Source of the DNA: Zingiber officinale
Taxonomy: Eukaryota; Streptophyta; Magnoliopsida; Zingiberales; Zingiberaceae
Direction of reading: 5' to 3'
Assembly (NCBI RefSeq): GCF_018446385.1
Contig: NC_056005.1
Location: 95,508,984 to 95,572,983, forward strand
DNA length: 64,000 bases
The notes under the pieces are model-generated. The model searched no databases. It was not told the origin of the DNA and worked only from the letters and a program-made list of their open reading frames with translations. Position 1 is the first letter of the stretch; the number at the start of each line of letters is the position of its first letter. Of the stretch, positions 1-15,741 are shown one piece after another. A program made the position numbers and the translations under genes.

Positions 1-10
1 CAGGTCAACC

Positions 11-1030
11 TTGACCTATGGGATATTGCACCAACAGGCAGCGCGATGCTGCTATGTGGAAATGGTCCGAGCCGAGTCCAGGTTCGCTCAGAAGGCTCCC
101 CGGATTGAGGTAAATGCTTTAATTGAAAAGCCTCCCACTTTAGTTTATGAAGAAAAGGAAGAAGTGCAGATCCAGGAGGGTCGACTGGAGGCCACCACCT
201 TCGTTGCTTCCGACCTGGAAGCCGGCCCGAAGGAGTTGCTGATCAGATCCCTACAGCGCAACAATGACGTCTTCGTATGGTCAACACACGAGCTATCGGG
301 CATCTCGATGAGCGTCGCACAACACGAGCTTTATGTCCAACCAGACGCTAGGCCCGTAAAGCAAAGGAAGAGGGACTTCAGCGCGGAGCAGAATGTCATC
401 ATTCGAGCGGAAGTCGAGAAGCTTCTGGAAGTCGGCCATATACGGGAAGTGCAATTCCCGAGCTGGCTCGCAAATATGGTGCTGGTCTCCAAGTGGAGTA
501 ACAAGTGGAGAGTCTGCATCGACTTTCGAGATCTGAACAAGGCATGCCCGAAGGATTTTTACCCTCTACCCCGGATTGATCAAATGATGGATTCGATGGC
601 TAGGTGCGAGCTGATATGGATGCTGGACGCATATCAAGGGTACCATCAAGTGCCGCTCGCCCGTGATGATCAGGAGAAAGTAAGCTTCATAACTGCAGAC
701 GACACTTACTGCTACAACGTGATGTCGTTCGGATTGAAGAACGTGGGTGCTACATACCAGAAGCTCATGAATAAAGTGTTCCGGAAGCAGATCGGGCGAA
801 ACCTGGAGGTATACGTTGATGATATACTTATTAAATCAGTCCAAGTAGTCAACCTTTGTGCAGATATAGAGGAAACCTTTGAGACGCTGAGGACATACGG
901 GGTCTCGCCTCGGTCACTAAGCCAAGGAACTATCACCGCCGATCGCCTTCGCCTGACCGGCATCATAATTATCAGAACGTCGGTCGGCGAACAGCCAGAC
1001 AGTCACTCGAGTGGTGACGTTAAACTCTAG
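11..1030 (+). mobile_element. Tat-type gypsy reverse transcriptase fragment (pol)
   Basis: This open frame covers the end of a linker region and most of a Ty3/gypsy reverse transcriptase. Landmarks are the FRDLNKACPKDFYPLP block, the LDAYQGYHQ block, the MSFGLKN block and the catalytic YVDD motif at about residues 270-273. The wording of these blocks, for example NKACPKDFYPLP, is typical of the Tat lineage. The frame then runs directly into the tandem repeat array. In this family the enzyme copies element RNA into DNA in cytoplasmic particles. The copy is a fossil. Confidence 0.85.
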
Positions 1031-1585
1031 AGTCGGGCCGGCGACTATAAACCCCCCGACCTGAAGATCGTTGAGCGGCGACGTTATACTCTAAAGTCGG
1101 ACCGGTGACTATAAACCCCCGGCCTAAAGACCGTCAAGCGACAACGTTAAACTCTAGAGTCGAACCGGCGACGATAAACCCCCCGGTCTAAAGACCATTG
1201 AGCGGCGACGTTAAACTCTAGAGTCGGACCGGCAACTATAAACCCCCGACCTGAAGACCGTCGAGTGGCGACGTTAAACTCTAGAGTCGGACCGACGACT
1301 ATAAACCTCCCGGCCTGAAGACCGTCGAGCGGCGACGTTAAACTCTAGGGTCAAAGCGGCGACCATAAATATCCCGCTCGGAAGACCGTCGAGCGGCGAC
1401 GTTAAACTCTAGGGTCGAAGCGGTGACCATAAATATCCCGCTCGGAAAACCGTCGAGCGGCGACGTTAAACTCTAGGGTCGAAGCGGCGACCACAAATAT
1501 CCCGCTCGGGAGACTGTCGAGCGGCGACGTTAAACTCTAGAGTCGGACCGATGACTATAAACCCCCCGGCCCGAAGACCGTCCAC
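1008..1585. repeat. Tandem array, about 62-bp unit, inside the Tat element
   Basis: About nine consecutive units each contain a GACGTTAAACTCTAGAGTCG core, a CGACTATAAACCCCCC-like core and a GAAGACCGTCGAGCGGC-like spacer. Units begin near 1013, 1078, 1141, 1206, 1269, 1334, 1397, 1460 and 1524. Middle units (about 1340-1520) form a subfamily with GACCATAAATATCCCGCTCGG, while outer units carry the CCCCCGGCC form. Tandem repeats between pol and the 3' LTR are a known Tat-lineage trait. Confidence 0.9.
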
Positions 1586-1835
1586 CGATCATAACATTCA
1601 TCCTTGTCACCGCGTAAACCTAAGGGGAATTACGAAAGAGTGATGGTCTGGTATTCGACTGCCGAGCGGTAGCTCAAAGGGTAGGGGTGAAGACTCGCAC
1701 AAATCAGATGACTCGCTCGGACATACACAGCACGTAAAGCAAACAGTGAAAGGCCAAAGATTCATTAAGCAAAATAAGCCGAGCGGCGGATACATAAAAC
1801 AAAAAGGACCGAGCGATCAGTACAGAACCACGACT

Positions 1836-4260
1836 TCACTCTAGATAATTGAAAAACTCGTCCGGAATCGTGGATAGAAGATCAGCATGATCACGGACAG
1901 GAATAGTGAAATCCTCTGGAAGATGACCCTTTGTCTTCAGGTAATCAGCCATGGCGGTGATGGCGAGCTCGAACGCATGGACAAGCCGAGCGCAGGCTTT
2001 CTCGACAAATTTCTCCGAACAGATGTAGTTCTGCTGCATGACAGTAAATCGGCTCGGCTCAGCTTCTTGATATTCTTGGAGGGCGGCTCGGGAGGCCTCC
2101 AGTGCGTCTTGAAGGATCTTCAGATCACTCTGAAGAGTGGCAACCTCCACCGAACGTCCATTCTTCTCGGCAGTAAGCAGGTCGGTCAACTCGTTCACTT
2201 TCACCTCAAGCGCCCGGGCCTCAGCATTCTTCGTCTCCAGGTCTGTGATGGCCTGATTCTTCCTGTTGGTGGCCAAGGTGATCTTCTTGTCATATGTTTT
2301 GACCTGGGTCTCGAGGCTGTCCACCATAGTTTGCAAGCCAGAAGATTTGTGTCGCTTGGCCTCCAGCGATTTGTTGGTCTTATCCAGATCGGCCTTCAGC
2401 ACGACATAAGAGGGGCCTTGAAGGGGAGCCCCACCTGAAACCTTGAGCTTTTTGAACTCCTCTTCAAGGAAAGTCAAGCGGTGGCATACCGCTATACTTT
2501 CCACCCAATGCTGCAACCCGATCAAAAGAAAAATAGTTAGTGCGGAACGGGGGCGTAAAAATAAAGGCTCGTGAGAATTACCCCGATGGTTTGTTGTAGA
2601 TAATTGTTGCCGAGCAGCCCAGGGGGCATTACGCCCACGCGCGCTCGGGCGTCCTCCCAGACTTTTGCGAGGGGTCCCTGAATGGTTATCAAGTGTTCGG
2701 GGCTCGACGGTTGCTCGACCTTCAGCAAATATTCCTCTGTCAGTAGGTGGAGCAAAGCCTTGATAGTCCTGTGCCAACCCGGAGTAGACTGAACGGACGC
2801 GGAAGGGGCAGAAGATTGTCCGACCGGCTCAGAGCGAATGAGAGATGGCTTGATTATTTGGTGAGCTGGAGGGAGCAAGCTAAGAGGCTGAGTAGCAACA
2901 GGGTCGGAAGGCTAGTCTCCTTGAGATAGGGTCCGGTCTGACGACATCGCTTCCACAGACGCTGGAGCTAGAGGAGGATTGTCCATCTGTTCAGACATGT
3001 GAATGGCTGAGGTGGCCGAGCAGGTTGGGGTGCCCGTTCGGCGGCGTTTGCGCCCAACCAACGGAAGCTCATCATCAGTAGACTCGGCTTCCTCAGGCCG
3101 AGTGGCCGGTTGCGCACTCAATGGAGCGGTCTCCCCGGCTGCATCAGTGGTAACCGTCCGAGTGGCAGACGCCTTGCCCGCCGTTTGCGCCTCTTCACTT
3201 TCGCCTTATGCGAGTCGATCGGGGTGAGGCCAAGTTTCTCCGCCTCCTGTGCTGCAGCCGCCTCTATCTCGACAGCCTTGCATTTTAGCATGCTGAACAC
3301 CACCGATTTCATCATGGTCTCGGCTGCAGGAAAGAGAAAAGAAATTAGTTAGACGCAAAGAAAAGGAGAGAAGGTTATTCCTTACCAGGGATGTTCGGAA
3401 GCCTCGCTCGGATTGGGCTTAAACCGAATAGGTACATCATCCCTTCGGACAGCAACTTATGGATATCTAGCTTCAGCCCGGCTAGTAGGTTAGCCGCGTG
3501 CAGAAAAGCGGGCTCGGTCCGGTACCTTTTCAAGTCGGGGGGAGTCAGCAATGAAGTTTGCCATTTGGTTCGGAAGGGTGGCGGCTCTGGAAAACTCAAA
3601 AAGAAGAAATGATCCTTCCAATGCTTGTTGGAGGTAGGCATTTTATCAAAGAAAACTAGGTCAATCCGAGCTTGAAACAAGAGGGTGCCCAGCTCGGATT
3701 GCTTGGGGTAGTAAAAATAATGAAAACTTTGAGGCTTAAGGGGAATGTTGTGCACTCGGAAGAGCACAACTACGCCGCACAACAGTCTAAAGGAGTTGAG
3801 CATGAGCTGGCCGTGCGGAATACGAAAATAGTTGCAAACTTCTATGATGAATGGGTGGATCGGAAACCTAAGTCCACCTACGAACTGGTCGCGGAAGAAG
3901 GTAATAGTGTCGGCCGGCGGGTCATGAGGTCGGTCGGATGACTCAGCCAAAGCCAGTTTGTGGTCAGCAAGGATGTCATAGGTATTGATCAGTTTAAAGG
4001 CATCCCCCGAATCAAACCGACTCTCCATGGTTTGATACCAAAGGCTGGGAGAGGGGGCAGAAGAATTGACCATGACCGGAGAGGGAAAAACTCGATGTTT
4101 TTTCAGGTGGTTCAATAGAGAAGAACCGGCAAGAATAGGAACAAAGAAAGAACCAAGACAAAGGAATAAGGCAACAAGGTAAAGCAATGAAGAAGCTTAC
4201 TAGGGAAGCAAAGCGCAAGGGGAAGGGTGCCGAGAGTTCGCCAGAGCGTCGAATGAACAA
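1836..4260 (-). mobile_element. Antisense ORF region of the Tat element (putative gypsy-type transposon domain)
   Basis: Several open frames lie on the minus strand, opposite to pol: 3375-4187, 2537-2878 and 1836-2777. The 3375-4187 frame has the HPFIIEVCNYFRIPHGQLMLNSFR type block and a following FxxxF/Y-rich region, which resemble the 'putative gypsy type transposon' domain (Pfam PF04195 as I remember it). The 1836-2777 frame ends in a long coiled coil (ALEVKVNELTDLLTAEKNG and neighbours) followed by a conserved-looking acidic C-terminus (PDEFFNYLE). Grande/Tat elements are known to carry such an antisense gene upstream of the 3' LTR. Its function is unknown. The region looks decayed. Confidence 0.65.
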
Positions 4261-4810
4261 TTCGCCGGAGAGCTGGGAGCGAAAGGAATCACCAAAGCAC
4301 GAAGACAGTAGCGATGGACTGAAAGTTGGCGTTGAAGTTTTATAAACGTTTAGCCGGACCAGCTAGAACCGTCCGATTTAAGTCACCGGAATCGAGGCTT
4401 GCATCCGGCCATGAAATTCGAATAGTCGTGTGTCACATCGATGCTGCCACCTTTGCCGTACGATGACGGCGGGGTTTCCACGTGTCACTAGGTTACTAAG
4501 CAGCATTTAAGGAAGACCATTATCCAACGTGGTCACGTGCTCGTTGTTAATACGAAGGATTTGCATAAATTCCATAGGGATCTCGATGACGATAGCTTCT
4601 GACCACAAGTGGACTCAGACGTGTAGCAAAAATATTTAAGTAAGTACAAGCGCACGCCTCGCCGACTGACTAAAGGAGGTTCGGCCAAGCGGATCGCCCA
4701 AGCCCACCTCAATCCTTTTACTATCGCTACCGGACGACCAGAAAAACACTAAACCAGTCCAGTCAGCCAGACTTACAGCCTCCTTCGACTAAACTCGAGG
4801 GGGAGACACG

Positions 4811-7800
4811 TGATCCGGTGGTAAGCGTAGGGAGGGGCTCACATGGGCGACGGTCAACGACACGTGGAGGTCATGACCAACCTAAAGATTTCGCCGAGCG
4901 GAGAGGTATAAAGTCCGATCGGCCAGATCTAAAGTTCGATCGGCCAGGAGTCGCCGGAGCCGGCGTAAATATGGCTCGGCCATGGGTCGGGCTTCCGACG
5001 CTCAATTTGCCCACCAAGGAATTGCTGCGCCGAGCGGCTAGTTCGCTCGGCTGAGTTGTGGACCAACTAAAGAACGTATACCCGTCTAAGCAACTAGGGG
5101 GTCTCCCCTATTAGAGTGTATATTAAAAACCTAGCTTTTGTATAAACATTTATTTAGAAAAAAAAGAATCACAATGGTCAAAAACCTATATTTATTTGTT
5201 AAGTGTAGTTGTTCAATTAATTTATATTGTAAATAACATGGTGTGTGGTGTCACAAATAGAAGATCATGTTATCAGTTCTTTATAAATTATAAACAGTTG
5301 CTCACAACTAAGATGGAAAGGAACAAACCATTGGAATAGTCGTAGTGTAATTAGGTATTAGTCTATCTTGACTAATAAATTACAAAAATAGACTCTAAGT
5401 GTATTGAGTAGGACCATTTTAGGTAAGTTCTTTTTATACTGACTTGATAAAAGAACTAGACCTTAGTTATTATGGAAGTGTGTTCTCTTAATCCTAATAT
5501 AATAACAAACACATATATTTAGTATTTATTTTTTTGACTTATCAATGGGTGAGATTTAGCTCGATAAATCAATAAGCCCGATAAGTTAGGAAATGATATT
5601 ACTTATAGTGTGTGTTGTTGATTATAGAAAGAAACTGTGTCCTAGTAATCTAGGTTGAGAATGACCCCAAGAGGAGCTCATAAGGATTGTCATGTTAAAC
5701 CCTGCAGGTAAACTTAGTCCGACATGACGATGAGGTTAAGTGGTATTACTCTTGGACTAAGATATTAATTAAGTGAGTTGTCAGTAACTCATTTAATTAG
5801 TGGACATTCAACATCTTAAACGCAGGGAGACTAATACACTAATAATAAGAAGGAGCCCAAAATATAATTTGGGATTGGTGCGGTAGTTCAGTAATAATTC
5901 TTTAGTGGTATGAATTATTATTGATGAAGTTAAGTTGTATGTTCGGGGCGAACACAGGAAGCTTAATTTCATCGGGATACCAAAACCAATTTCTCCTCTC
6001 GGTCCTTATCGTAGCCTCTTGTATATAGAGATTTATACCCACCATATACTCACTTCTTACCCACCTTTATACCCATCCTATTAGGGTCGGCCAAGCAAGC
6101 TTGGAACCTAAGCTTGGGCCGGCCAAGTAAATAGGATGAGTTGAGTTGGTGCGGCCGACCCTAGCTTGAACCCAAGCTTGGTGTGGTTGGCCACATCATA
6201 TTAAAAAGGGATTTTTATTAAAATTATTTTTTATGTAGATATCATGGTTTTAAAAGAGAGTTTGAAATTTAAAATTTTCCTTTTATAGCTTTCTACAAAA
6301 AAATTAAGAAAAGATTTGAAATCTTTCCTTATTTATAGATTGAAAGATAGATTTTAATTTTGAGAAAATTTTCCTTTTTTAACCATGTTCATGATTTAAA
6401 AGAGAGTTTAAAAATTAAATATTTTTTTTATAAGTTTCTACAAAAGATTAAGAAAAGATTTGATATTTCTATTGAAAGGAGATTTTAATTTTTAGATATA
6501 ACTTTCCTTTTTAGAAATTATCCACATGTTTAAAAGAAAGATTTTAATTTATAAAATTTCCTTTTTACAAACCACCAAAGGGAAAAATTATTGGAGAAAT
6601 TTTTATAAATTTCCGGAAACAAATTAGGAAGTTTTAATTCTTGTATTAATTAAAACTCTCCTTATTTTGGAGATTAAGGTGGCCGACCATGTTATGTGAG
6701 AAAAGGATTTTAATTTTAATTAATTAAATTTTACATTTTCATGGAAAAAGAATTAAGAAAGTTTTTATTTAAATTTCTTTATTTGCTAATACCAAGGATT
6801 ATAAAAAAGGGGTAGAGGTGTCTTGTTAAAAAAGAGATAACTCTATTCTTTTTCTTCTTCTCTTTTTCTCCTTGGTGTGGTCGGCCTTAGAGGTTCTCCC
6901 TCTCCTCTTCTCTTCTTCTTTAGTGGTCGGTTTCATCTTTTCTTGAAGCTCTTGTTGATGGCCGGTTCTAGCTAGGAGAAGAAGGAGAGAAAGGAGGCTT
7001 TGTTTTTAGCATCTCTTGGAGCTTGGTGGTGGTGGCCGGACCTCTACTTCTCTTGGAGAATTATGGTGGCCGAATCTTGCTTGGAGAAGAAGGTGACTTA
7101 GGTGGATTCTCATCTCGGTAGATCGTTGCCCACACACCGTCCGGGATAAGAAGAGGAATACGGTAGAAGATCAAGAGGCTATTTGCTTACAAAGAAAAAT
7201 ATAACTAGTAATTGTTTTCCGCATCATACTAGTTTTCTTTGTATAATTATTTTTGGAAATACCAAACGCAAGAGGCATATGATTCTAGAGTTTTAGGATT
7301 TGTTTCGAATTTGTGTTTCTTTTGTTTTATTTTTCAAATTTGTGATTCGATTGTTCTTTTTGGTTAAACCTAATGTTATTTTAGGAAATTAAATATTAAA
7401 TTCCTTTTAAAGGCTTTGTCGAGGCAGTGGTGGATGATCTCATACCCAAGAAGGTCTTGTGCCTCGCCATGTTTGACCTGAGAGCCGATTTTAGAAATAA
7501 ATATTTAATTAACTTTGTAACATAGGTTGGACTTGGATTAATAGTGTTAAGTTTCACTTGCGATCTAAGTATAAACCATTAAGAATAGATAAGTTAAATT
7601 TGGAATCAATAATGTTAAGTTTCGTTTGCGATTCCTAATTTAATTTCTAAAGAACACAATAGGTTGTTTAGGAAAGGTTCGACACTTGTACAAAATTTTT
7701 GTACAATGGAACCGGTACGATCTTCCTAGGACCAACCAACATCCCCGTTCAGTTCGGCACGCCTATGTGTCCGACCATCTGGGCGGCTAGGCGGACTCGG

Positions 7801-8904
7801 GAATAGACAAGACACAAAAAAGGACAAAGGAGACAGATAGCAGGGTCAGCGGCTGGACTAGACAGAGAATCGTACGGCGAAGTTTCCGCTGTCACATCAG
7901 AGATATGCTCGGACAGTTGAGGTATGGCGTTAGGCGCACTTTTCTGACACAACCATTTCTAGGTATGCTTTGAGGAGCGTGCACACTTCGAAGAGCGTGC
8001 ACGCGCCTCCGGGGAGCCCTATATAACGGCCCCCAACCTTCAACGGAGGTAGGCATTCTCATCTACTGTAGCTCTTGGTCTCGTTACGCTGTTTCGATTT
8101 CCTCTCGCCTGACTTGAGCGTCGGAGGACCGTCGCCGGGATCCCCTTCCCGACTCAGTTTTGTTGCAGGTTCACTGGAGATCATGTCATCCCGGAGTCTA
8201 CGCGGAGTCAGCAGAGAGCGCCACGCCCCCAGTGTCCATCGACTCAACTCTCGGACAGGATCACTAGGGCTCTATCTATAGCCCACTAGTCGAAACTGAC
8301 CGTTTGCTGATGTGGCACGGTCTGGGCGTCGCAGCATGGCAAATCTCATTTCCTAGCAAACGGCTATGCAACAGACGCTGGATAAATTTTTATCTCGCTT
8401 CGGACACCCAAACCATTGCTAATCCTGATCCACATCGCCGAGGAGTCGAGGCACCTCGGCTAGCACCTAAGTGGTATGGGTATTCGGAGCAACTCTGGGT
8501 GCTTGGACTCTGGGCTCCCAGACAAGAGTTAACTTTTAGTTGACTTTTTGTCCGCGTTTCCGCTCTGGTTCCGCTCGCTTCGGTGAACTCGACCATCCGA
8601 AATAAGACTCACCCGAACTCATTTTCTAACTTTCTCCTCAAGCAAGCTTCGGCTCCTGCTTCTCATCTCTTGAAAAATGCCGTGCATTTCCTTCTCGTCA
8701 GCTAGCGTATTCTTCCGTAGCATCTCGTCTCTCAGATGCACCGAGCCCGTTGACTCTCTCTCATGTCATCCTTCTCATTAGCTACGTATTTCGTTTGACT
8801 TCTTGTGTTCCTAAATTTCCGCACATTTAGACACAAGGATCAAATCACAACAAGACTTAATTTAACTTGGTTGATCACATCAAAACTACCACAGGATACT
8901 TACA
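4811..8904 (+). mobile_element. 3' LTR of the Tat element, split by another LTR
   Basis: The LTR appears to start with TGATCCGGTGG just after a purine-rich tract (CGAGGGGGAGA, 4796-4806). It continues as GC-moderate sequence to about 5108, is interrupted to 7741, resumes at 7747 and ends between about 8836 and 8904. Without the insert it would be about 1.4 kb. The exact right end is uncertain because no second LTR is in the window. The segment around 8000-8300 (TATATAAC near 8022) could hold the element's promoter. Confidence 0.6.
5109..7741 (+). mobile_element. Solo LTR, copia (SIRE-like) type, inserted in the Tat LTR
   Basis: A 2.63-kb AT-rich block interrupts the Tat LTR and is flanked by the 5-bp duplication TCCCC (5104-5108 and 7742-7746). 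It ends in CCAACCAACA. Internal phrases, such as the GTTCGGGGCGAACAC segment near 5942 and the GAACCGGTACGATCTTCCTAGG segment near 7709, match what I recall of long SIRE-type copia LTRs in monocots. No gag or pol is present, so it is most simply a solo LTR left by recombination between the two LTRs of a complete insertion. It is younger than the Tat element it interrupts. Confidence 0.7.
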
Positions 8905-9248
8905 AATACCACATAATTTAGTATCCCTTTTAGTAAATGTCAAAATAGCATGTACTTTTTGGTCAATTTAGAAATTTATGTACACCCTTTAGTAAATTAC
9001 TAAATTACCAAGATATTTATTCTTAGTGAGATTTAAATATTAGTCCTTTGAGCTATTTATCATTCAGCCAATATTTATAGAGGTGCAAATATACAACGAT
9101 AAAATTAAAACTATAAGGGTATATATTGAAATATACTTAAAATAGAGAGGAAATGAAATATATTGTTAATAAGTTTGGATAAAAATAAAAAAATACACTC
9201 CACTAAATTAATTCCTTAATTGTCCTTATTTACCAAACGGTTACCAGG

Positions 9249-9297
<49 letters not shown>

Positions 9298-10204
9298 CAT
9301 TTTACCCTATTAATTTCTTGACTTAACAAATGTCATTATTTGCTTGTCCTTTGTCAGGTATTTGGATTTATGTCATCATTACGTCCTATTTTTTTAAAAA
9401 ATTAAAATGATCGTGATGCGAGGGCCTTTACCCGGTCGAGTAGTCAGCCGACCGGTCCAAGGCCTGGTTCGGTTCAGTTTGGGGAGGCGAGCTTTTATCT
9501 CAGCATTAGTGGGGGCATTCTCGTCATTACGGCGGCGAGTCGTCGCTTTCCCTGACGTCGACGTCAAATAGAAGGCCGTGGGCCTATGGCCCAGCAAACT
9601 GTTTGTTAGCATGAATTGACATTCTTGCCCCTTCCAGCTTGTCAGTTAGAACCCGTCTTTAAAAAAAAACAAAAAACAAATTTTGCCTCTTTTTAAAAGT
9701 CCCCCTTGAAGGTTTAGAATTATCAACATACAGCAACAGTACACAAAAATTTCTTCACAGATGCATTTATAGAATTTTTAGATTTTCCCTTGTTAAAATA
9801 TTTAATAATTTAAAATAATTTAATTTAATTTCCAAGTTTTGTAGAATGTGTCCTTTGTGTTCTATATAATTTTGAACAATAGAGAACTTTTTAGTCCGAT
9901 GTGATGATGCATTGATGAATTTTAAAACTTTAGGGTGGTTTTGATAACAAAGTATAGATGAAGTATGGGGAGAATTGAAATATTCCTGGGAACGGCGCTC
10001 GTGCGCTGACGAGTGGCTGATGTTTACCGAGGCGACTCGGGGAGGAATCGCCGGGTTGTGACCGACTTGGGCCGGTCTCTTTAACTCGTTCCCGTGACTC
10101 GTCTTCCTTTAACTGAATTCCTCCTCCACCAAATCCCACTCTTCTTCCTCAGTCTCACAACCAAAGTTGCAACTTTGCGGTGGTTGTGACGCCGGCGGCG
10201 AGGC
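8905..10204. other. Intergenic region upstream of the ARM-repeat gene
   Basis: This is AT-rich single-copy-looking DNA with a trinucleotide microsatellite at 9249-9297 and a GC-richer stretch at 9410-9600. No open frame here looks like a known protein. The last 250 bases before 10205 are probably the promoter and leader of the ARM-repeat gene. Confidence 0.6.
9249..9297. repeat. (AAT)n microsatellite
   Basis: About 16 uninterrupted AAT/ATA units lie in AT-rich intergenic DNA. Confidence 0.98.
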
Positions 10205-11854
10205 ATGGTGGAAGAATCGGAGGCCCTCGCCGGATCTGCCGAGCAGTTTCTCTCCAGCGCCCTCCTCCTCCTACCCACTGCGATCGAGAAGGCCAGGTCC
10301 GCCTTGCGATTCGCTGGCCGTTGGAAGTCCATCGCCACCAAGCTGGAACTGGTGGCTCCGGCGTTGAATGACCTAGCTGGCCATCCCTGCTTCTCCCGCC
10401 ACGCCCTCTGTCGGGAGCTACTCCAGTCCGTCGCCGCCACCCTCGCCGAGGCAGTCGAACTAGCCGACAGCTGCGGTGACCCCTCGGTTGGCAAGCTCCG
10501 GATGCAGAGCGACCTCGATGCGCTGGCTGGAAAGCTCGACCTCAACCTCCGGGACTGCGGGCTCTTGGTCAAGACCGGTGTCCTCGGCGAGGCGGCCCTC
10601 CCCGCTGCTTCCGCCGTGCGGCCTGGCGAGGCGGAGAGTGTGCGGGAGATGCTCGCTCGCCTTCAGTTCGGGCACGACGAGGCTAAGCACCGCGCTTTGG
10701 ACGGGCTGCTGGAGGCGATGAGGGAAGACGAAAAGGGGGTAACGGCCGTCATCGGCCGGAGCAACGTTGCGGCCCTCATCCAGCTTCTGACCGCCGCGTC
10801 GCCGATGGTCCGCGAGAAGGCCGCCACCGCGATCTGCTCCCTTGTCGAATCGGGGAATTGGGACACGCTCCTCGTGTCCGAAGGGACGATTCCACCGCTG
10901 ATCCGGCTCCTGGAATCGGGCAGCTTCGTCGCCCGAGAAAAGGCAGTGCTTTCTGTTCAAAAGCTCTCGACTTCCGCAGTCACCTCCCGCTCTATCGCCG
11001 GCCACGGCGGAATCCCCCCTCTCATCGATCTCTGCCAAGTCGGCGACTCCATCTCCCAATCGGCCGCGGCCGCGGCGCTCAAGAACCTCTCCGCCGTGCC
11101 CGAAGCGAGGCAAACCCTAGTGGACGAGGGCATCGTCCGCGTCATGATCAACGTGCTCGATTACGGCGTCGTTCTGGGCTCGAAGGAGCAAGCCGCCGAG
11201 TGCCTGCTCCAATTGACTTCCGGAACCGAGAAATTCCGGCAGCTGATCGTGTCGGAAGGTGGAATCCGGAGCCTCCTCGCGTACCTTGACGGTCCCCTGC
11301 CGCCGGAGCCGGCGATTGCGGCAGTGAAGAACCTTGTCGGATCCGTCTCCATGGAAAGCCTCATCTCGCTCGGTCTCCTCCCTCGACTGACAAACGTGCT
11401 AAAAACCGGATCTTTGATGGCTCAACAAACCGCCGCCGCGGCCGTGTGCAAGATCTCTGGTTCCCCGGAGATAAAAAAACTCGTCGGAGAATCCGGTTGC
11501 TTGCCATCTCTGATAAACATGCTCGAGGCAAAGAGCAATTCTTCCAGGGAAATCGCAGCACAGGCAATCGCAAGTTTGATCGCCTGCCCGCGGAATGGCA
11601 ACGAGATCAAGAAGGAGGATAAATGCGTTCCCAATCTGGTCCAATTGCTCGATCCGAGCCCCCAAAACACGGCGAAGAAGCACGCCGTCGCGTGCCTCAT
11701 GGCCCTTTCTTCGAGCAAGAAGTGCAGGAAAGTCATGATCTCCTATGGAGCCATTGGCTACCTCAAGAAGCTATCAGAAGCAGACGTTGCAGCCTCAAAG
11801 AAGCTGCTCGAGAGATTGGAAAGCGGGAGGTTGAAGAGATTCCTGTTCCACTGA
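10205..11854 (+). CDS. Armadillo-repeat protein (VAC8/PUB-ARM type), 549 aa, single exon
   Basis: This is an uninterrupted 549-residue frame with strong coding character (high GC, GC-rich third positions). Residues about 1-120 are an alpha-helical N-terminal domain resembling the U-box N-terminal domain of plant PUB-ARM proteins, but there is no U-box after it. From about residue 180 to 540 there are roughly eight to nine armadillo repeats of about 41 residues, shown by recurrent patterns such as GTIPPLIRLLESGS, GGIPPLIDLC, QTAAAAVCKISGSPE and SREIAAQAIASLI. ARM repeats form a superhelix that binds partner proteins; related plant proteins act as scaffolds. The specific partner and pathway cannot be read from sequence. 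The basic C-terminus (SGRLKRFLFH) is a compact tail. The start at 10205 is the first ATG of the frame. Several overlapping antisense frames are codon-bias shadows. Confidence 0.9.
   Translation: MVEESEALAGSAEQFLSSALLLLPTAIEKARSALRFAGRWKSIATKLELVAPALNDLAGHPCFSRHALCRELLQSVAATLAEAVELADSCGDPSVGKLRMQSDLDALAGKLDLNLRDCGLLVKTGVLGEAALPAASAVRPGEAESVREMLARLQFGHDEAKHRALDGLLEAMREDEKGVTAVIGRSNVAALIQLLTAASPMVREKAATAICSLVESGNWDTLLVSEGTIPPLIRLLESGSFVAREKAVLSVQKLSTSAVTSRSIAGHGGIPPLIDLCQVGDSISQSAAAAALKNLSAVPEARQTLVDEGIVRVMINVLDYGVVLGSKEQAAECLLQLTSGTEKFRQLIVSEGGIRSLLAYLDGPLPPEPAIAAVKNLVGSVSMESLISLGLLPRLTNVLKTGSLMAQQTAAAAVCKISGSPEIKKLVGESGCLPSLINMLEAKSNSSREIAAQAIASLIACPRNGNEIKKEDKCVPNLVQLLDPSPQNTAKKHAVACLMALSSSKKCRKVMISYGAIGYLKKLSEADVAASKKLLERLESGRLKRFLFH

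Positions 11855-15741
<3,887 letters not shown>

Larger units (their letters stand above)
1..8904 (+). mobile_element. Ty3/gypsy Tat-lineage retrotransposon, 3' part, broken
   Basis: The order of parts is reverse transcriptase on +, a tandem repeat block, an antisense ORF region, a purine-rich tract near 4793-4805 and a terminal repeat. Tat/Grande-type plant gypsy elements are known for this order, with extra ORFs and tandem repeats between pol and the 3' LTR. The left end lies outside the window, so the 5' LTR, gag and protease are not seen. No RNase H or integrase region is recognisable, so this copy is a defective fossil. A later copia-type LTR sits inside its 3' LTR. The right boundary is approximate: the sequence turns from LTR-like to AT-rich unique DNA near 8840-8904. 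Confidence 0.75.

Noticed and set aside
10081-11736. Minus-strand frames of up to 217 codons across the ARM-repeat gene
   Set aside because: These are shadows of GC-rich codon use in the plus-strand gene; no known domain.
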